DNA from: Theobroma cacao
Lineage: Eukaryota > Streptophyta > Magnoliopsida > Malvales > Malvaceae
Length of the DNA: 64,000 bases
Assembly (NCBI RefSeq): GCF_000208745.1
Contig: NC_030855.1
Span: 6,396,627-6,460,626 of the forward strand
Direction of reading: 5' to 3'
This document shows, piece by piece, positions 23,590 through 35,516 of this stretch. Position numbers and translations under genes: made by a program. Within the stretch, counting starts at the first letter, position 1. Every line of letters begins with the position of its first letter. Below the pieces are notes generated by a model, which was given only the letters and a program-made list of their open reading frames with translations, was not told the DNA's origin and made no database searches.

Positions 23590-24345
23590 CAACCACATAT
23601 TACTTTTCAAAGTAGGTAGAGGTAACATTTTATCGAGAAGTGAAGAAAAAGACCGTTTTTACCTTCAGTAGAACAAACATCATTTATCGTTATGGTGTGC
23701 CACATTACATCATAACAGATAATGGAAAATGGTTCACGATAGATGAGTTATGTGGACAATTTAATTTCAAGCAACATAATCACACAAAGAAAGTTATAAT
23801 CACAAAAAGAAAGATTGGCCAAAAAGAATAAAGGAAACTTCATGGGCTTATAGACCAACATTTTGCACACCTACTTAAGCCACTCTATACTGATTTGTTT
23901 ATGGTGTAGAAGCTGTTCTCCTACTAGAGTGTCAAATTCCATCATTAAGAATTGCCACTCAAGAAGGTCTTTCAAATGAAGATAATGTTCTTTTACGCCT
24001 TAAAGAACTTGAAGCTTTAGATGAAAAAAGGTTGGAAGCACAACAACTCTTGGAATGTTATCAAGGTCGATTGTCCAAAGCTTTTAACAAGAAAGTTAAG
24101 CCATAATCATTCCAAGTGAGAAACCTAGTTCTTGTAGTGAGAAAACCCATAACATTGCACATCATATGGGTAGCAATTTCCTTTCTAAATGGGATGGACC
24201 ATATGTTGTTTAAGAAGTTTACGCTAATTTCGCACACAAGATTGTTGATCAAGATGGAGAAAGGGTTGGCCTAGTCAATGGCAAAATTCTTAAAGAGCTA
24301 CTATGCTTAAAAGTCAGATACTCCTCGGTAAAAGCCTAAACTATC
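23590..24345 (+). pseudogene. Ty3/gypsy (Tat-type) integrase remnant
   Basis: Plus-strand fragments of the integrase core and C-terminus: FYREVKKKTVF and IIYRYGVPHYIITDNGKWF (23,625-23,740, second catalytic Asp in TDN), a scrambled middle, then IATQEGLSNEDNV and RLKELEALDEKRLEAQQ, then RLSKAFNKKV (23,945-24,100) and a C-terminal part to about 24,345. The variant matches the gag at the left edge rather than the Athila element, so it is taken as the 3' end of the same + strand element. Multiple stops and shifts. Confidence 0.85.
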
Positions 24346-24879
24346 CTAAAAAAAGGCAAACAAACAAAAAAGTTTGCTAAGTTAAAATCCTTAAAAGGAT
24401 GACTTAAGCAAAAAAAATTGAACTATGTTATGACTTGATCATTCATATTAAGAGGTATGTGATTAGATTAAGCTCGTTACCAAGTTCAATCAACACAAAA
24501 AAAAAATCTCTTACATTACAATGATGAAGCTACCAAGATGGACAATTGAAGAATAAATCAAGTTTGTATTTCTTTTTGGGTTATGTGATTCAATCAATTA
24601 AATCGGAAATGAAACAAATTACAATTGCGAGTTGAATTGTTTTGAAGTTCGGTTAATGACAAAAAAATTTTCAAAACACAAAGTATCTTGAAGGTTTCAT
24701 AAGGTTATCTTTTTAAATTTCTTCACAAGTACAAAAAAGCAATAGGAAAGATTGATTTTTATTGCTAATTCGAAATGCAATACAATGTGAAAGAAAATGT
24801 TAAAAGTCGAAATTCTAAAACCAAAAAAAAAAAGAAAAGCAAAAGCTACATGACTAAGAAAACAATCATATCAAGGCTT
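24346..24879. other. Non-coding 3' region after the Tat integrase
   Basis: A/T-rich spacer with A runs. No gene seen. It separates the sense integrase from the C-terminus of the antisense ORF. Confidence 0.5.
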
Positions 24880-25668
24880 CCACTTGAAATTCTTTAGCTT
24901 TTCTCAAGAAGATTACAACATACTTTGCAACAATTTTAAGGAATTAGCTTCGCTTTCACTTAAAATAAAAGAAGACTTTACGGAAGCTATCTTTTCACTA
25001 ATCTTGGAAACATTAGCTTTCCTTCATTTCTTCTTTTTTTTTAAGAGAATATTCAACCCTATTCTTTTTGTAACATAAAGTATTCAATTCCTCTTCAAGA
25101 TCTATCAACTCAGATTGCAAATCATTAGCATGCCTAACAACTTTGTGCTAAAGTAACTCCTAATCTTTAAGACAAATTACAAGTTCTTGAAGCTTCTCAG
25201 TTTGATTTTTTTCAAACTTACTAGAAGAAAAAAAGGATTCAAGGTCAATGAATTTGTGAACTTGCCCAAAGTATTCTTGGACTATGTTTCTCAATGAAGA
25301 TGAGTCAATAGTCTCGACGCCTCCTATTACATCAAGAATCTTTTGAACCTCCACAATAAGAGAAAATAACTTGATTGAATACCTTCCCATAAGGTCATGA
25401 CAAGCTTCGAATGACAATCATAGATCACCCTATCCACACTGAATTTAGAAATTTCTAAAGGTGCAAGATAACAAACCTCGATGCATAACTTGGTCATTTG
25501 GGGTGGATTTAGGAATCTTTTTTGAGTGGTGTCATAACTAAAATAATAATAATTAAAAAATATATAAATATATTAAAATCCATAAACTAGAAGTTTTAAC
25601 ATTAAATTAAAGAAAATGTAAATTCAGTACATTCATTTAATACTTTGAAGTAAAAATATCTAATATAA

Positions 25669-28628
25669 CTATAATTGTCCACGATGATTTTTCATATTTT
25701 GAAAACGGTGCATGATAGCATTAGTAGAAACATTATCAAATACATTTTTTTCAATATATGTCACCAAGCAATCATTCATCCACTCGTCTTTTCTTCGATT
25801 GCGTAGCGTATGCTTTATAAATTTCAATATTAAAAAAGCTTTTTCAACTGACATTGTTCCAATTGGTAAGACCAATGTAAGTTGTACTAGCAAATAAACC
25901 AAAGGATTCACAGTGTTTCTAATTGTCTTAACCATCTTCCTTGTAAGATCACCAATTTCATTGAGTTCAACAAATTCCTCATCTAAACAAAAGTCTACAA
26001 TATAATTTTCAAGTCGATTTTCAAGTGTCACTAAATCCACTGCTAAAAAATCAAAAGTATACAATTGAGTCATATGAATCAACCTTTCTTTGTGAAGGCA
26101 GAAAATTAATTGCTAGGATGTAAGCATGCAATACACTGAAGTAGCTCTATGTTCAATTCAATGAAACGATTAAGTTGCAAATCTAAAACTTCATTCATTA
26201 CATCAAAATTGATAGGGTAAAATACCCCCACCTCTTAAGGTTTAGTCAAAATTTCAAGTAGATCCATTAGTTTTCAAAATGGACACTCTGCCTCAAAAAT
26301 GCAGATACCATTAACTAAGATTATGAAAAGACTAAAATGTTCTTTTTTTTCTTTATTAATTTAAAAATTTATTATTATATTTTTTAAGAAAATTAAACAA
26401 ATAAGGAGCACCGTTTGGTGCTCCCCAACTCCGTAAGAAAAGGGAGTACTAGCCGATGCTCCCAAGGGAGGGGAGCCCCATATCGAGTTCCTCAAAAGGA
26501 GTCCCGATCAAGCTCCTAATCTAGGAGTTTCTTTTTCATTTATAAAAAAATTAATAAAAAATTAATAAAATTATATAATAGTAATTTAAAATTTAATCAA
26601 GGGTAAAATTATCTTTTTACCATTGCCACATCATCAAATTAATGGAAACACTAACAGTTTACTAACGACTGGACCTACGTATCAGTGGAAAATAATTTTT
26701 TGGGTTGGAGTTATTTTTTTTAAAACTAATGGACCTCCGTGTAATTTCGATCAAAACTTAAGGGGGTGAGAGTATTTTACCCAAAATGATAATGATGAAA
26801 ATTTGATACTTTTGGAGCTTCGCGTCTTGACCTTCCTCGAAGCACAAATGTGGTATTCATTTTTAGAATCACTATGTCTTGTTTATTACAAAATGAAAAA
26901 GCTTCACTTAATAGAGATTCCCATCGTTCACTTTTCATCATTTGTAAGCATTGCTTAAACACTTTAACAAGTGTCATAGCATTTATAATGTCTTGATCTT
27001 TTCTTTACAAAGTCAAAGATATCTCATTAATGATCTCCAAAACATTTTTCATCAAGTGCAGTGTAAAGGCAAATTCAAATAATTGTAGAAAAACAAGAAG
27101 AACATGTGCCTCGATTTTTTGCTTTGTCTTTTTTCCATCTTATTCAATGAACTCAAGTACTTCAACTGCAGAAGAAAACATAACAATCAAGTTTAATAGT
27201 GTCCCATAGTGGGAAGCCCAACGTGTATCACTTTCCTTTTAAGACTTGTTTCTTGATTTAGACCTTGCCCATTTTGAAGCTCATCTTTATCTAATGCCTC
27301 TTTAATCTGTGACGCTTGTTGCTCTCTCAAAATATCTCTCCGCTTGCAAGAAGCTCCAACAACATTGGTCAAATTACCAACCATATTAAAAATATCTCTC
27401 TGCTTGAAGCAATGCCAACATTTTTTTTTCTACATCAGCTACAAATGCTAATTGAAGTTCATGAACAAAACAATGAATATACTAAACTGATTCATTTTCT
27501 CTCATAATTAAAGTTTTCAAGCCATTGAATTCACCTTACATATTACTAACTCCATCAAAGCCTTGTCCACAAAGTCTTGACAAGCTAAGCCAACACTTAG
27601 AATACATTGCTTCAATTGTTGCTTTAAATGATGTAGCACTTGTATCCGTAACATGAGCAATACTAAGAAATCATTCCGTTACCAAGCCTTTTTTATCAAC
27701 ATAATGTAAGACAACAGCCATTTGTTCTTTACTCGATACATCTCAAGCCTCATCAACTAATACCCTAAACAATTCACTTCCAAGATCTTTAATGATTGAT
27801 AATTTGATCTCACTTGAAGCTACATTCAAAATATCTTTCTTAATTTTAAGGGACACCAATTTGAGATTTTTTTGAGAACGTTCCAAGACAACCTTGCTTA
27901 CTTTATCATTATGATTAGCTAAAAATTGCAAAAGCTCAAGAAAATTCCTTCTATTCTTTGAGTTTTCATATTCATCATGTCTTTGAAAAACTAGCCCTTG
28001 GTATAAGAGAAACCTAATGCAATCCATAAATGTAATCAAGTGAGTTCTATAATCTCTTTTAACTTGTTTCATTTGCCTACAAAGTGCTACATCAATGTTC
28101 CTACTTCATCAAGTCTTGGCATTTCTATAAAGCTTTATTATATGCACTATTGCAATTGCTAACATGAGTATCCAATTTTTCTTTCTTATTCCAACCTATG
28201 AAACGTTCAATTACAAAAGAATCACCTTCCCCTTTTTTTTTGATTTCATTTTTAAATAAATAACAACACAAGGAAAATGCAGCATCTTTTTGTATACTAT
28301 ACTCTGACCAACTACCATAGTCATTCAACCAAGAAGAATTAAATCGACAAGGAATCCCACAAAATAATTCTTAGAGGAAACTTTACGGTCACGAGGTTTA
28401 CATGGCCCTTTCTGCAAATTTGTTCTTCTAATTTCATCTTGATCATTAAGATGATACTAAAAAATTATTTTTCCTCATTCTAAGATCTGTCGGGAGAGTA
28501 TTTAAATCAAATTCAACACTATTTTGCTTAGAATATTGTTGAGTACCATCATTAGTAGAATTTTGTCGTTGTAGTCGGAGATATGAGTCTTGTGAGACAA
28601 TTTCTTTTCTTTTAAAGTATCTTTTCAT
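25669..28628 (-). pseudogene. hAT transposase, zinc finger MYM-type-1-like
   Basis: Starts MKRYFKRKE at 28,628. It has a TTF-type zinc-finger region (28,328-28,125: DYGSWSEYSIQKDAAFSLCC, then GDSFVIERFIGWNKKEKLD), the DUF4371/RNase H-like region (28,072-27,743 and on: DCIRFLLYQGLVF, then LGSELFRVLVDEA), a middle segment (27,384-27,193: VVGASCKRRDILREQQASQI) and the hAT C-terminal dimerisation region (26,082-25,669: PIGTMSVEKAFLILKFIK, ending RFQNMKNHRGQL). Frameshifts and stops separate the blocks, and a MITE splits it at 26,215-26,782. An intact copy would cut and paste hAT elements. Confidence 0.88.
26215..26782. mobile_element. MULE-type MITE with about 60-base inverted ends
   Basis: 568 bases. 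The left end is GGGTAAAATACCCCCACC and the right end, read on the minus strand, is GGGTAAAATACTCTCACC. The two ends align for about 60 bases up to TCCATTAGTTTT. Flanks AAAATTGATA and AAAATGATAA look like a 9-10-base target duplication with one indel, as in Mutator-like elements. The interior has a GC-richer block (26,400-26,530) with repeated GGAGC/GCTCC phrases. No ORF. Confidence 0.82.
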
Positions 28629-29638
28629 GGCTTATTTACCAAAATTATAAAAAAATTATTAAAAATTACTACTCATTAGCACAAACTAAAATATTATTAT
28701 TAAATAAAATATGACCTTACATAACAAATTATCAAGTTCAACAACTAACAATATAACAATTTTCTATTCATTGATCAAAACTAAATACAAGCATCTACAA
28801 ACCAGATAAAGTTAAATACAAAAATCAAAAATCAAACAATATATCTACAAAATAAATAAAATAAATAAAATAAGACTGATAATTTCAAGATATTATTTGA
28901 TATGCAATACTATTTTCTATTAGCTAGATTATAATTATAAACACAAACTATCAAATTAATCAAAAATATTTTGACATGAAGTATTTAAAAACTTAATTTT
29001 GAAAATTACTTACAATTAAAACCTAAATGAGTTGTTTTGAAATAGTGAAAAATATAACCAATGACCTAGAAGAGGAAGCATCACTACGAGTCTCAAGAGT
29101 AGAACTTGAATTTTTTGAAAGGGAGAATAGTTTAGGTTTAGATGTTTTTAATAAAATCTTAAAATATAGAAGGAAGTTTTTTTGTCTTCCCATGTAGTAT
29201 TTAAATATTAGTATATAAATTATTTTTTGATAAATCTACTTTGACTTGGAGTTTTTGACCCCACTCCTTACAAAATTGCAAAAAAAAAAATTAATAAGTT
29301 CATTAGCGTCATTAACTACATAAAAGTCTAGCATAAGTAGTATAACAAGTACAAATTTTTGACATTTTCAGTGAATAAGTGGTGTCATGTGACACCACTA
29401 TATTAAATGTACGTTCGCCCCTGTTGGTTGCACTTTTAAAAGCATCACCAATTTTTATAGCAATTACATGATGAAAAGTATTTTCTTGATTTGAGGTTGT
29501 GTCCAAAATCTTTCAAGTAACACGGTTTCCTATCTTAGATGCAAACTTGTTAAATCCATGGGGATTAGAAACTGAAGCTTTATTAGTAGTAAGAACTCCC
29601 TCATTAATAACCTCTTTGGCTAGGTTTTGACTTTGAAG

Positions 29639-29708
29639 CTAAAAAAATGAAAATTATTCCCATAAAATAGAAAATAAAAAAATTATAAAAAATTCATGAT
29701 ATAGTTAC
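29639..29708 (-). other. Predicted 70-base intron in the PMD ORF
   Basis: On the minus strand the donor is CTG/GTAACTATATC at 29,709/29,708. The AT-rich interior ends TTTTTTTAG at 29,639, before CTTCAAAG. The frame is open on both sides and blocked inside, as expected for a spliced intron. Confidence 0.6.
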
Positions 29709-31705
29709 CAGATCATCAAAAGTTTCTAGAAGTAGAGAACAATTAAGTATGTGAATGTCCTCAAGAAATGTAAGACAAGAAGGGTACCATACTTTTTGTT
29801 TCTTTGGTGGCTCGCTTCCAATGTCTCTCACAATCAGTTTCACTACTATAGCCTTCAATAGCTATTACACCCTTGTGCACAAAAATTTTTTCAAGAGTTC
29901 CTTATTTCGCACTAGCAAGATAAAACAATCGAAGATTGTGTGTTTTTTAAGGTTCCTTATGTTCTTCTCTACTATAGAAATTTGTTGCAGCAAGCATTTT
30001 ATTCTTGTCTTGTTCAATTTTGGAAGGCCTTTCCTGTTATTGTCTTAATCATTTAGATGGTGTTTGATAGGTACTAGAAATCAAAGCTTCAATTCAATGT
30101 TCAAGGTAAGAATCATGAACTTGGAACCACTAATCCATATAGCTTGCAGTGGCATGATCATTAATATTTATTCAACAAATCGGAGAAATTAACTTTGATT
30201 GAGTATTGGAAAACATGCAAATTTGCCAAATATCAATCTCAAGAATCCTAAGGACACTTTGGTAAAAGCCAAATTCTTTTCCAAATCGATGAGGATTGTA
30301 AGGCTCTACAATGATGGTGTTGAAACATTGAACATGCAAGTAGCTGGAACGAACACTAAGTAGTCATGATGCGAAGGATCAGTGGTCTACTATCGATGAT
30401 AATCTCATCTTGTTTTTTGGAAAATATATTAGCATCCTACACCAATTTTCTGTGAATCAATTTATGCGCGTCTTATTCACTAAAATATTTGACCCCACTT
30501 TCTCTAAAGAACTTCATCATCATGGGTCTAATTAACTTTTACGAAGTTAAGAAATGAGTTTCAAAATAATGACCCAACCATCCATAAACATAGTGAACAG
30601 GAAAACATGCGTCCAAAAAATCGATTTGAATAAAAAGAGCAATTTTGTTAAGCCCTTGATGGATTTTAGCAAGCACTAGAATGGTAAGGTTAACACCTAT
30701 AGCGCTAGTAGCCATAAAGCTAGTGATCCTAAATGTCTCTAGTCAAATGCTAGAGTTTGCACTTAGAAAAAACAAGTAAACAAAGCCAACAAGAAAGGAA
30801 AGCAGCCAAATAAGTGTCATTCTTGTAATTTTCTATAATGCCAAGTTCATCATATACCTTGGCTCTAGTCAATGTCCAAGTTTCATACTTCTTGATAATT
30901 GTGGTGCAGTTGTGCGTGGCCTTTGGGCAAGTTGACTTCTTTGCTTTACGAGCTAGGGGTTTTAATAATGTAATTTACCTCGAAACCAAAAGTTGATCCA
31001 ATTGTCAATATAGACTTTGTCTTGACCATATTTTCTTTCATGTAAATGATAAAAGGCAACAAATAAGTATTCATAATTTTTGAGATGCAATCTCACTTTA
31101 GCACCAACACTAGTCAATTATTTGGCAGATGAAATGACTTCATCATAAAACCAATCATGAATAGTAAGACCACTCAATTTGTGCAAATCCCATAATAATA
31201 TGAAAGCTTCTCTTAAGGTAGTGTGAAGAGTGTTCGTGGCAGGGCACTAACCCTCACAAAATGCTCGAATGAAATCCTTGTCGCGATCATAAGTACATAA
31301 AGCATATAAAGCTTCTCATACCGAAATAACACATCTTTATTCCACTCATACTACGTAGGAATATAATTAAATTCTCCATTAATCTTGAAAGAACTTCCCC
31401 AATAAGCCTCACAAAAAACTACGTGACTTCCCAAGGTGACAAATTCCTCTTGACTTGAAGTTTTATCATGAAGACAAAATTGAAGGCATTGCACTTTCGA
31501 AGAAGATTATGAAATTTTGATTAGCTTAAAAGTCAATTCCTGCAAATTTGCAGGAGTAATAAATGTTAATTGTTGAGATAGCAAATTGACCAAATATAGG
31601 TCTCTTTGTGAGAAGAAATAACAACTTCTTCATATCTTTATCCTTCTTGAAAAAAATGACAAAGTGATCTTTATAATCCTTAAAGTGTATCATGGTCATT
31701 TTGAA

Positions 31706-31818
31706 TTGTGCTATGATAAAGAGCACCTTCCAAGGATCAACAATTATACTATGAGAAAAAGCACCCTTCAATGATCAACAATTGTACTATGACAAGAACA
31801 CCTTCCAAAGATCAACAA
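31706..31818 (-). repeat. Three 38-base tandem repeats at the PMD ORF start
   Basis: Three imperfect units (ACTATGA, then CACCTTCCAA, then GATCAACAA) overlap the predicted first codons of the antisense ORF, so the start codon region has been duplicated. This may shift or add alternative ATGs. Confidence 0.7.
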
Positions 31819-32124
31819 GTATGCACTCACCAAGGCTATTTCTATGATCAAGAATCTACCAATTTCTTCCACTCCAATTTTGGCTTGTCTTGATTATAGA
31901 CGAATAGATTTGAGATTTAACAATCAAAAGGAAATTAAATCATTAGTCTAAGTGAAGCAAGCAATTTATTAAGATAAGAAATCTATAAAAAAGAATACAA
32001 CAAAGGCATTAAGAAAAGAAATCAGTAAAATTGTAGCAATAAAAAGCCTAGAAATTTGGGACAATATTAACAAAAAAATTACAGAAAATAATCCGAGATG
32101 GAAGCAATGGTAGCAAAGAAGCAG

Positions 32125-34523
32125 TGAGACCTCAACCCTTATAGGCTCATAACTACACATAGACGCAATAACACGAGCTAGGGGTAGTTTCGTCATTTCC
32201 TCTAAAAAGCTCCCAGAAAAAGGTTTTATGATATTTTAAGGTCTAAATAGGCATAAGACCGAATAAATAATGTGTAATGATGAAAACACAAAGAAAACTA
32301 GAAGTTTCAATAATTTTGACCACAGGGGCAAAATGGTCATTTTTTACCTCGGGTCAAAATTTTTAAGTTTCGTAAACCCGAGTATATCTAGACCATTATG
32401 GACTTGTTTTAGTATCAAAAGAGTAAAAAAATTACACCAAGGATTGAAGGAGAACAAGTTAATGTGCTAAAGGCATTTTCGTAATTTCAAGTGGAATGGA
32501 TAAGCTTTAGCTATAAATATCTTCTCCTTCCAGTAGCTTCTTCTTCTTCCTCATTCCATCTCACATTTGTTTTCCCCTCCATGGAAGCATGGTATGAAAA
32601 CTTTATAACTTTCTTTCTCTAGCTCCAAATTTCATGCTTTTGCCCACTCTTTCATACGATTTTTCATGCTCTTCCACTTTTACACCTTAAAACCCTCAAA
32701 AAGTCTTTGTTCAGCACTTTCTCTCACTAGTTGAAAGTTTTAGAGAGAGAAAGAGAGACTTGCCATAGTAGCTTGGAAGCTTTTGAAAAGGAATTCAACT
32801 ACCAAAAAAAAAAACCACCAAGGTGAGAAATGAGTTAGAATTTGATTTTAAGGTGTTAGAGATGGCTAGAAATTTGATTTATGAACTGTTATATTTTTTA
32901 TAGTTATATTGTGGGTGATAGGTTCCAACAAGGCCTCACATGTCCGTTTGAAGTAATAACAAAAGTTAAAGTCAATTAGAGGTTCAACAATCCCGGTGAG
33001 TGAACTTGCATTAAAAAGGTTTTGGGATGTGTATACAAGTATGTTTGATTGAATCCCTTTTATCTTCAAAATTGGTGCCTTGGGAACAAGCCTTTGATAA
33101 ATTGTTTCTATATGTGATATGTGGCTATTATGGATTGTTGTACTACTACATTATGTTTATATATATATACGAATAATATTGTGTAATGATATTGACCCAG
33201 TTATGTGCGAGTGGGAGTGCGCATAAGCTGTTGCTGACTCGGCTATATGCGAGTAAGAGTGCGCATAAGCCGTTGCATATGAGCTGATGATGATGGAAGG
33301 GTGTGCATGATGATTGATATATATACATATATGGTATATGGTTGTAATGCATGTGAAATTTTGGCATGTTGAACTTTGGAAATTTTTTAGCATTTCATGT
33401 TGAAATTGGCATGATGAATCTTGAGAATGTCCCATTTTCTTGCAAATTGAGTTCATTGCAACACCAATTGGGTTTTTAGTGTAAATGAGGTCCTTTTTAC
33501 ACTTAAGTGCCCTACTTCTCGCTGCAGCGAGAAACATTCTGTTTTGGTAGCAAAAAACTCGCTGCAGCGAAAATAAATCTTGCTGCAACGAGAAACTCTC
33601 AGGTTCTAATGCAGTGCCTTCATTTTGATGAAGATTTTGACCACCTTTCCGTCTGAACTGGGAAAAGTGATAAACATCAAAGTTGTAGCCCTACCTCCTA
33701 TCTTTCCAATGGTTCAAAAATCAGGTCAATTAGACTTCTTTAACGAGAGATATGATAGAAAAACTGAAACATATGCAAACTGGTACTATTTCTCGCTGTA
33801 GCGAGAATGAACTTCGCTGCAATGAGAAACATTTTGTCCTACATGCTACCCTATTTGGTTTTTGACATATTTTTCACCCATTTAACTTCATGGATTAATC
33901 ATGGGTTGTTGCAACACTATGAGGTTATCAATAAAAGTTTGAAAGAGGGGTTTTTAGTAAGAAATTAAATCAATTGTGTTGTTTTTGAAACAAGTGCATA
34001 ATGATTTCCAAATTCTTCCTATTGATTGCTTGTTTCCTTCTTATGTTCACTCACTGAGTTTTATACTCACGTTTTTTTTTAAATTCATGTTTTTAGATTT
34101 GGAGGCAGTTGGGACCTAGATTGAGTCGCACACATATACTCGCTTTCTTAGTAAGTACAATGGCATCTCAGTAGCCGCATCTTCACTGTGGTTACTCCGC
34201 TGGAAGTCAAGAGTCATTTTGTTTTATGAGTACGTTCATGTGATGTAAAATACTAAAATACGTGTCTTAGACGAAATATGTATATTTTAACTGTTAATGC
34301 CACCATAAGTTGAAATGTTAACATCATTTTGGATTTATATTAATGAAATTCTTGATTGCTATAGCCCATTATTAAAGTGATTATAAGTTGGAATTATGAA
34401 AGGTGACTTGAGAATAATTGATGGGATGTTAAGCAAGATTACATAATAGGCTTACTTGGGCTTGGTGGGTTATGCCCATTGGGCCCATGCGTCGGTCATG
34501 GCCCTGGAATTTGGGCTGTGACA
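32125..34523 (+). mobile_element. Second large gypsy LTR (solo), 5' edge uncertain
   Basis: The 3' end GCGTCGGTCATGGCCC, then GGGCTGTGACA at 34,523, is nearly the same as the end of the LTR at 1136-3769, so it belongs to the same superfamily. The sequence from about 32,170 (AGGGGTAGTTTCGTCATTTCC) onward has the LTR style. The 5' edge at a TGAGACC near 32,125 is a guess. The 3' flank TAAGC has no clear 5-base partner at the left. There is a typical promoter and leader around 32,510-32,830 (TATAAATATC, then the CTTCTTCTTCC-rich leader). It carries palindromes at 33,518-33,829. Confidence 0.65.
33518..33829. repeat. Cluster of CTCGCTGCAGCGAG palindromes
   Basis: Five perfect or near copies of the 14-base palindrome CTCGCTGCAGCGAG at 33,518, about 33,559, about 33,579, 33,792 and about 33,814, inside the LTR. 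Variants are transitions. Confidence 0.88.
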
Positions 34524-35516
34524 TAAGCTAAATTAAATCCAAGACGTGGCATCTTACTTTGTTGAAGCTTGATGCAAGTAGTTGTGCATATGCTATCAAA
34601 CATGGGTCAACATGAATGATCTGTAACATGATGTCTTAATTTAATTCTTGAATCCATAATATGGCAAGAATTGGATCATGGTGAGACAAGTGGAACGCAA
34701 AATCAGTTGCCGGCAAAATGGCATAACATAAAAGCAACAAAAGGCAATTGCAACAAAAGGATCATGAACTTATAACGTGGCAAGATGATGGTAGCTTACA
34801 TAAATTTTAACATGACAAGTCTGTAGATTTAAAGAGTCAAAAGATTGCAATCGGTTAACCACACTAATAAAACAAGAAGAAAGAAAGGATTTTGAAGAAG
34901 TTAAGAAGCTTTTACCACCAAGAAGCAAGGACTTTTACTTGACGATGATTTGAGAGATCTTGAATCTGCAGGTATAAACCGATGAATGAATAGAAACAAT
35001 GGCAACCACAAAAAAAATTATTGATTGTAGCAATTCTAATATCTTGATGTTTGCAAGGGAGCTCTATTTTTATAGAGTAAAAATCCCAATCTTGGTTGAT
35101 TAAGAAGTACCCTACCAATTGCAAAAAAAAAAAAAAAAAGTCCAAGATTATAATTCCATTGCAAGATACTTCTTCTGAGATTATAAATCTTTTCCTAATT
35201 GGTTGAATAAGCATAATTCGAATTGAACTTGAATTGCAAATCCGTCAAGGCATACTAGGATTATAAGATGTCTTATTGAACTTGAATTGCAAATCCGCCA
35301 AGGTATACTAGAATTTTAAGATGTCCTATTGAACTTGAATTACAAACCCAACAAGGCATATTAGTATTTTAAGATATCTTAAGAAAAAAATATTTTATTA
35401 TTATTATTTTACCAGATAGAGTGTAAGCAAATATTGGCATTAAAATAATTCAAATTTCAAGACTTGTCCACTTGTCACATTCAAAATCTTGTGTGAACAA
35501 GTCTTGAGGGGACATT
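34524..35516. other. Tat element 3' region with antisense promoter candidate and tandem repeat
   Basis: No coding region. On the minus strand CTCTATAAAAATAGAG (35,077-35,062) is a strong TATA-like, self-complementary motif. It is followed downstream on that strand by leader-like sequence, then by the inserted LTR, then by the PMD ORF. Bases 35,222-35,380 hold three tandem copies of a unit of about 57 bases (TTGAACTTGAATTGCAAATCC, with AAGGCATACTAG). A purine tract TTGAGGGGACA lies at 35,504-35,514. Confidence 0.55.

Larger units (their letters stand above)
25498..29423 (-). mobile_element. hAT transposon (TTF/ZMYM1-like), decayed TSD TTGGTnnn
   Basis: The right end on the minus strand is CAGGGGCGAACGTACATT, then GTGGTGTCA. 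The left end on the + strand is TTGGGGTGGATTTAGG, then GTGGTGTCA. The termini share GGGGyGrA and, 16 or so bases in, GTGGTGTCA. Flanking 8-mers TTGGTCAT (25,490-25,497) and TTGGTTGC (29,424-29,431) agree at the first five bases and differ by transitions at the last three, consistent with an aged 8-base duplication. The element lies inside the PMD ORF and carries a transposase on the minus strand and a MITE. Confidence 0.75.
24880..31771 (-). pseudogene. Antisense plant-mobile-domain (PMD) ORF of the Tat element, split by a hAT insertion
   Basis: Reading the minus strand from an ATG at 31,771 (MKGAFSHSIIVDPWKVLF), a long degenerate frame shows hallmarks of the plant mobile domain. These include EEFVTLGSHVVFCEAYWGSS (about 31,450-31,390), STCPKATHN and YLAAFLSWWLCLFVFSK (about 30,960-30,760), and EPYNPHRFGKEFGF (about 30,310-30,260). 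A short intron (29,708-29,639) follows. The C-terminal half is coil-rich (29,638-29,424, then 25,488-24,880 with KILDVIGGVETIDSSSLRN and LIDLEEELNTL). The hAT element at 25,498-29,423 interrupts it. PMD proteins include the MAIN/MAIL1 silencing factors and retroelement-borne relatives; antisense ORFs between integrase and 3' LTR are known in Tat elements. Without the hAT and intron the ORF would be about 2.9 kb. Several stops show decay. Confidence 0.75.

Noticed and set aside
33157..33588. 143-codon minus-strand ORF
   Set aside because: Inside an LTR, crossing the palindrome cluster; low-complexity content (repeated HSYSH, AYAHS) and no family.
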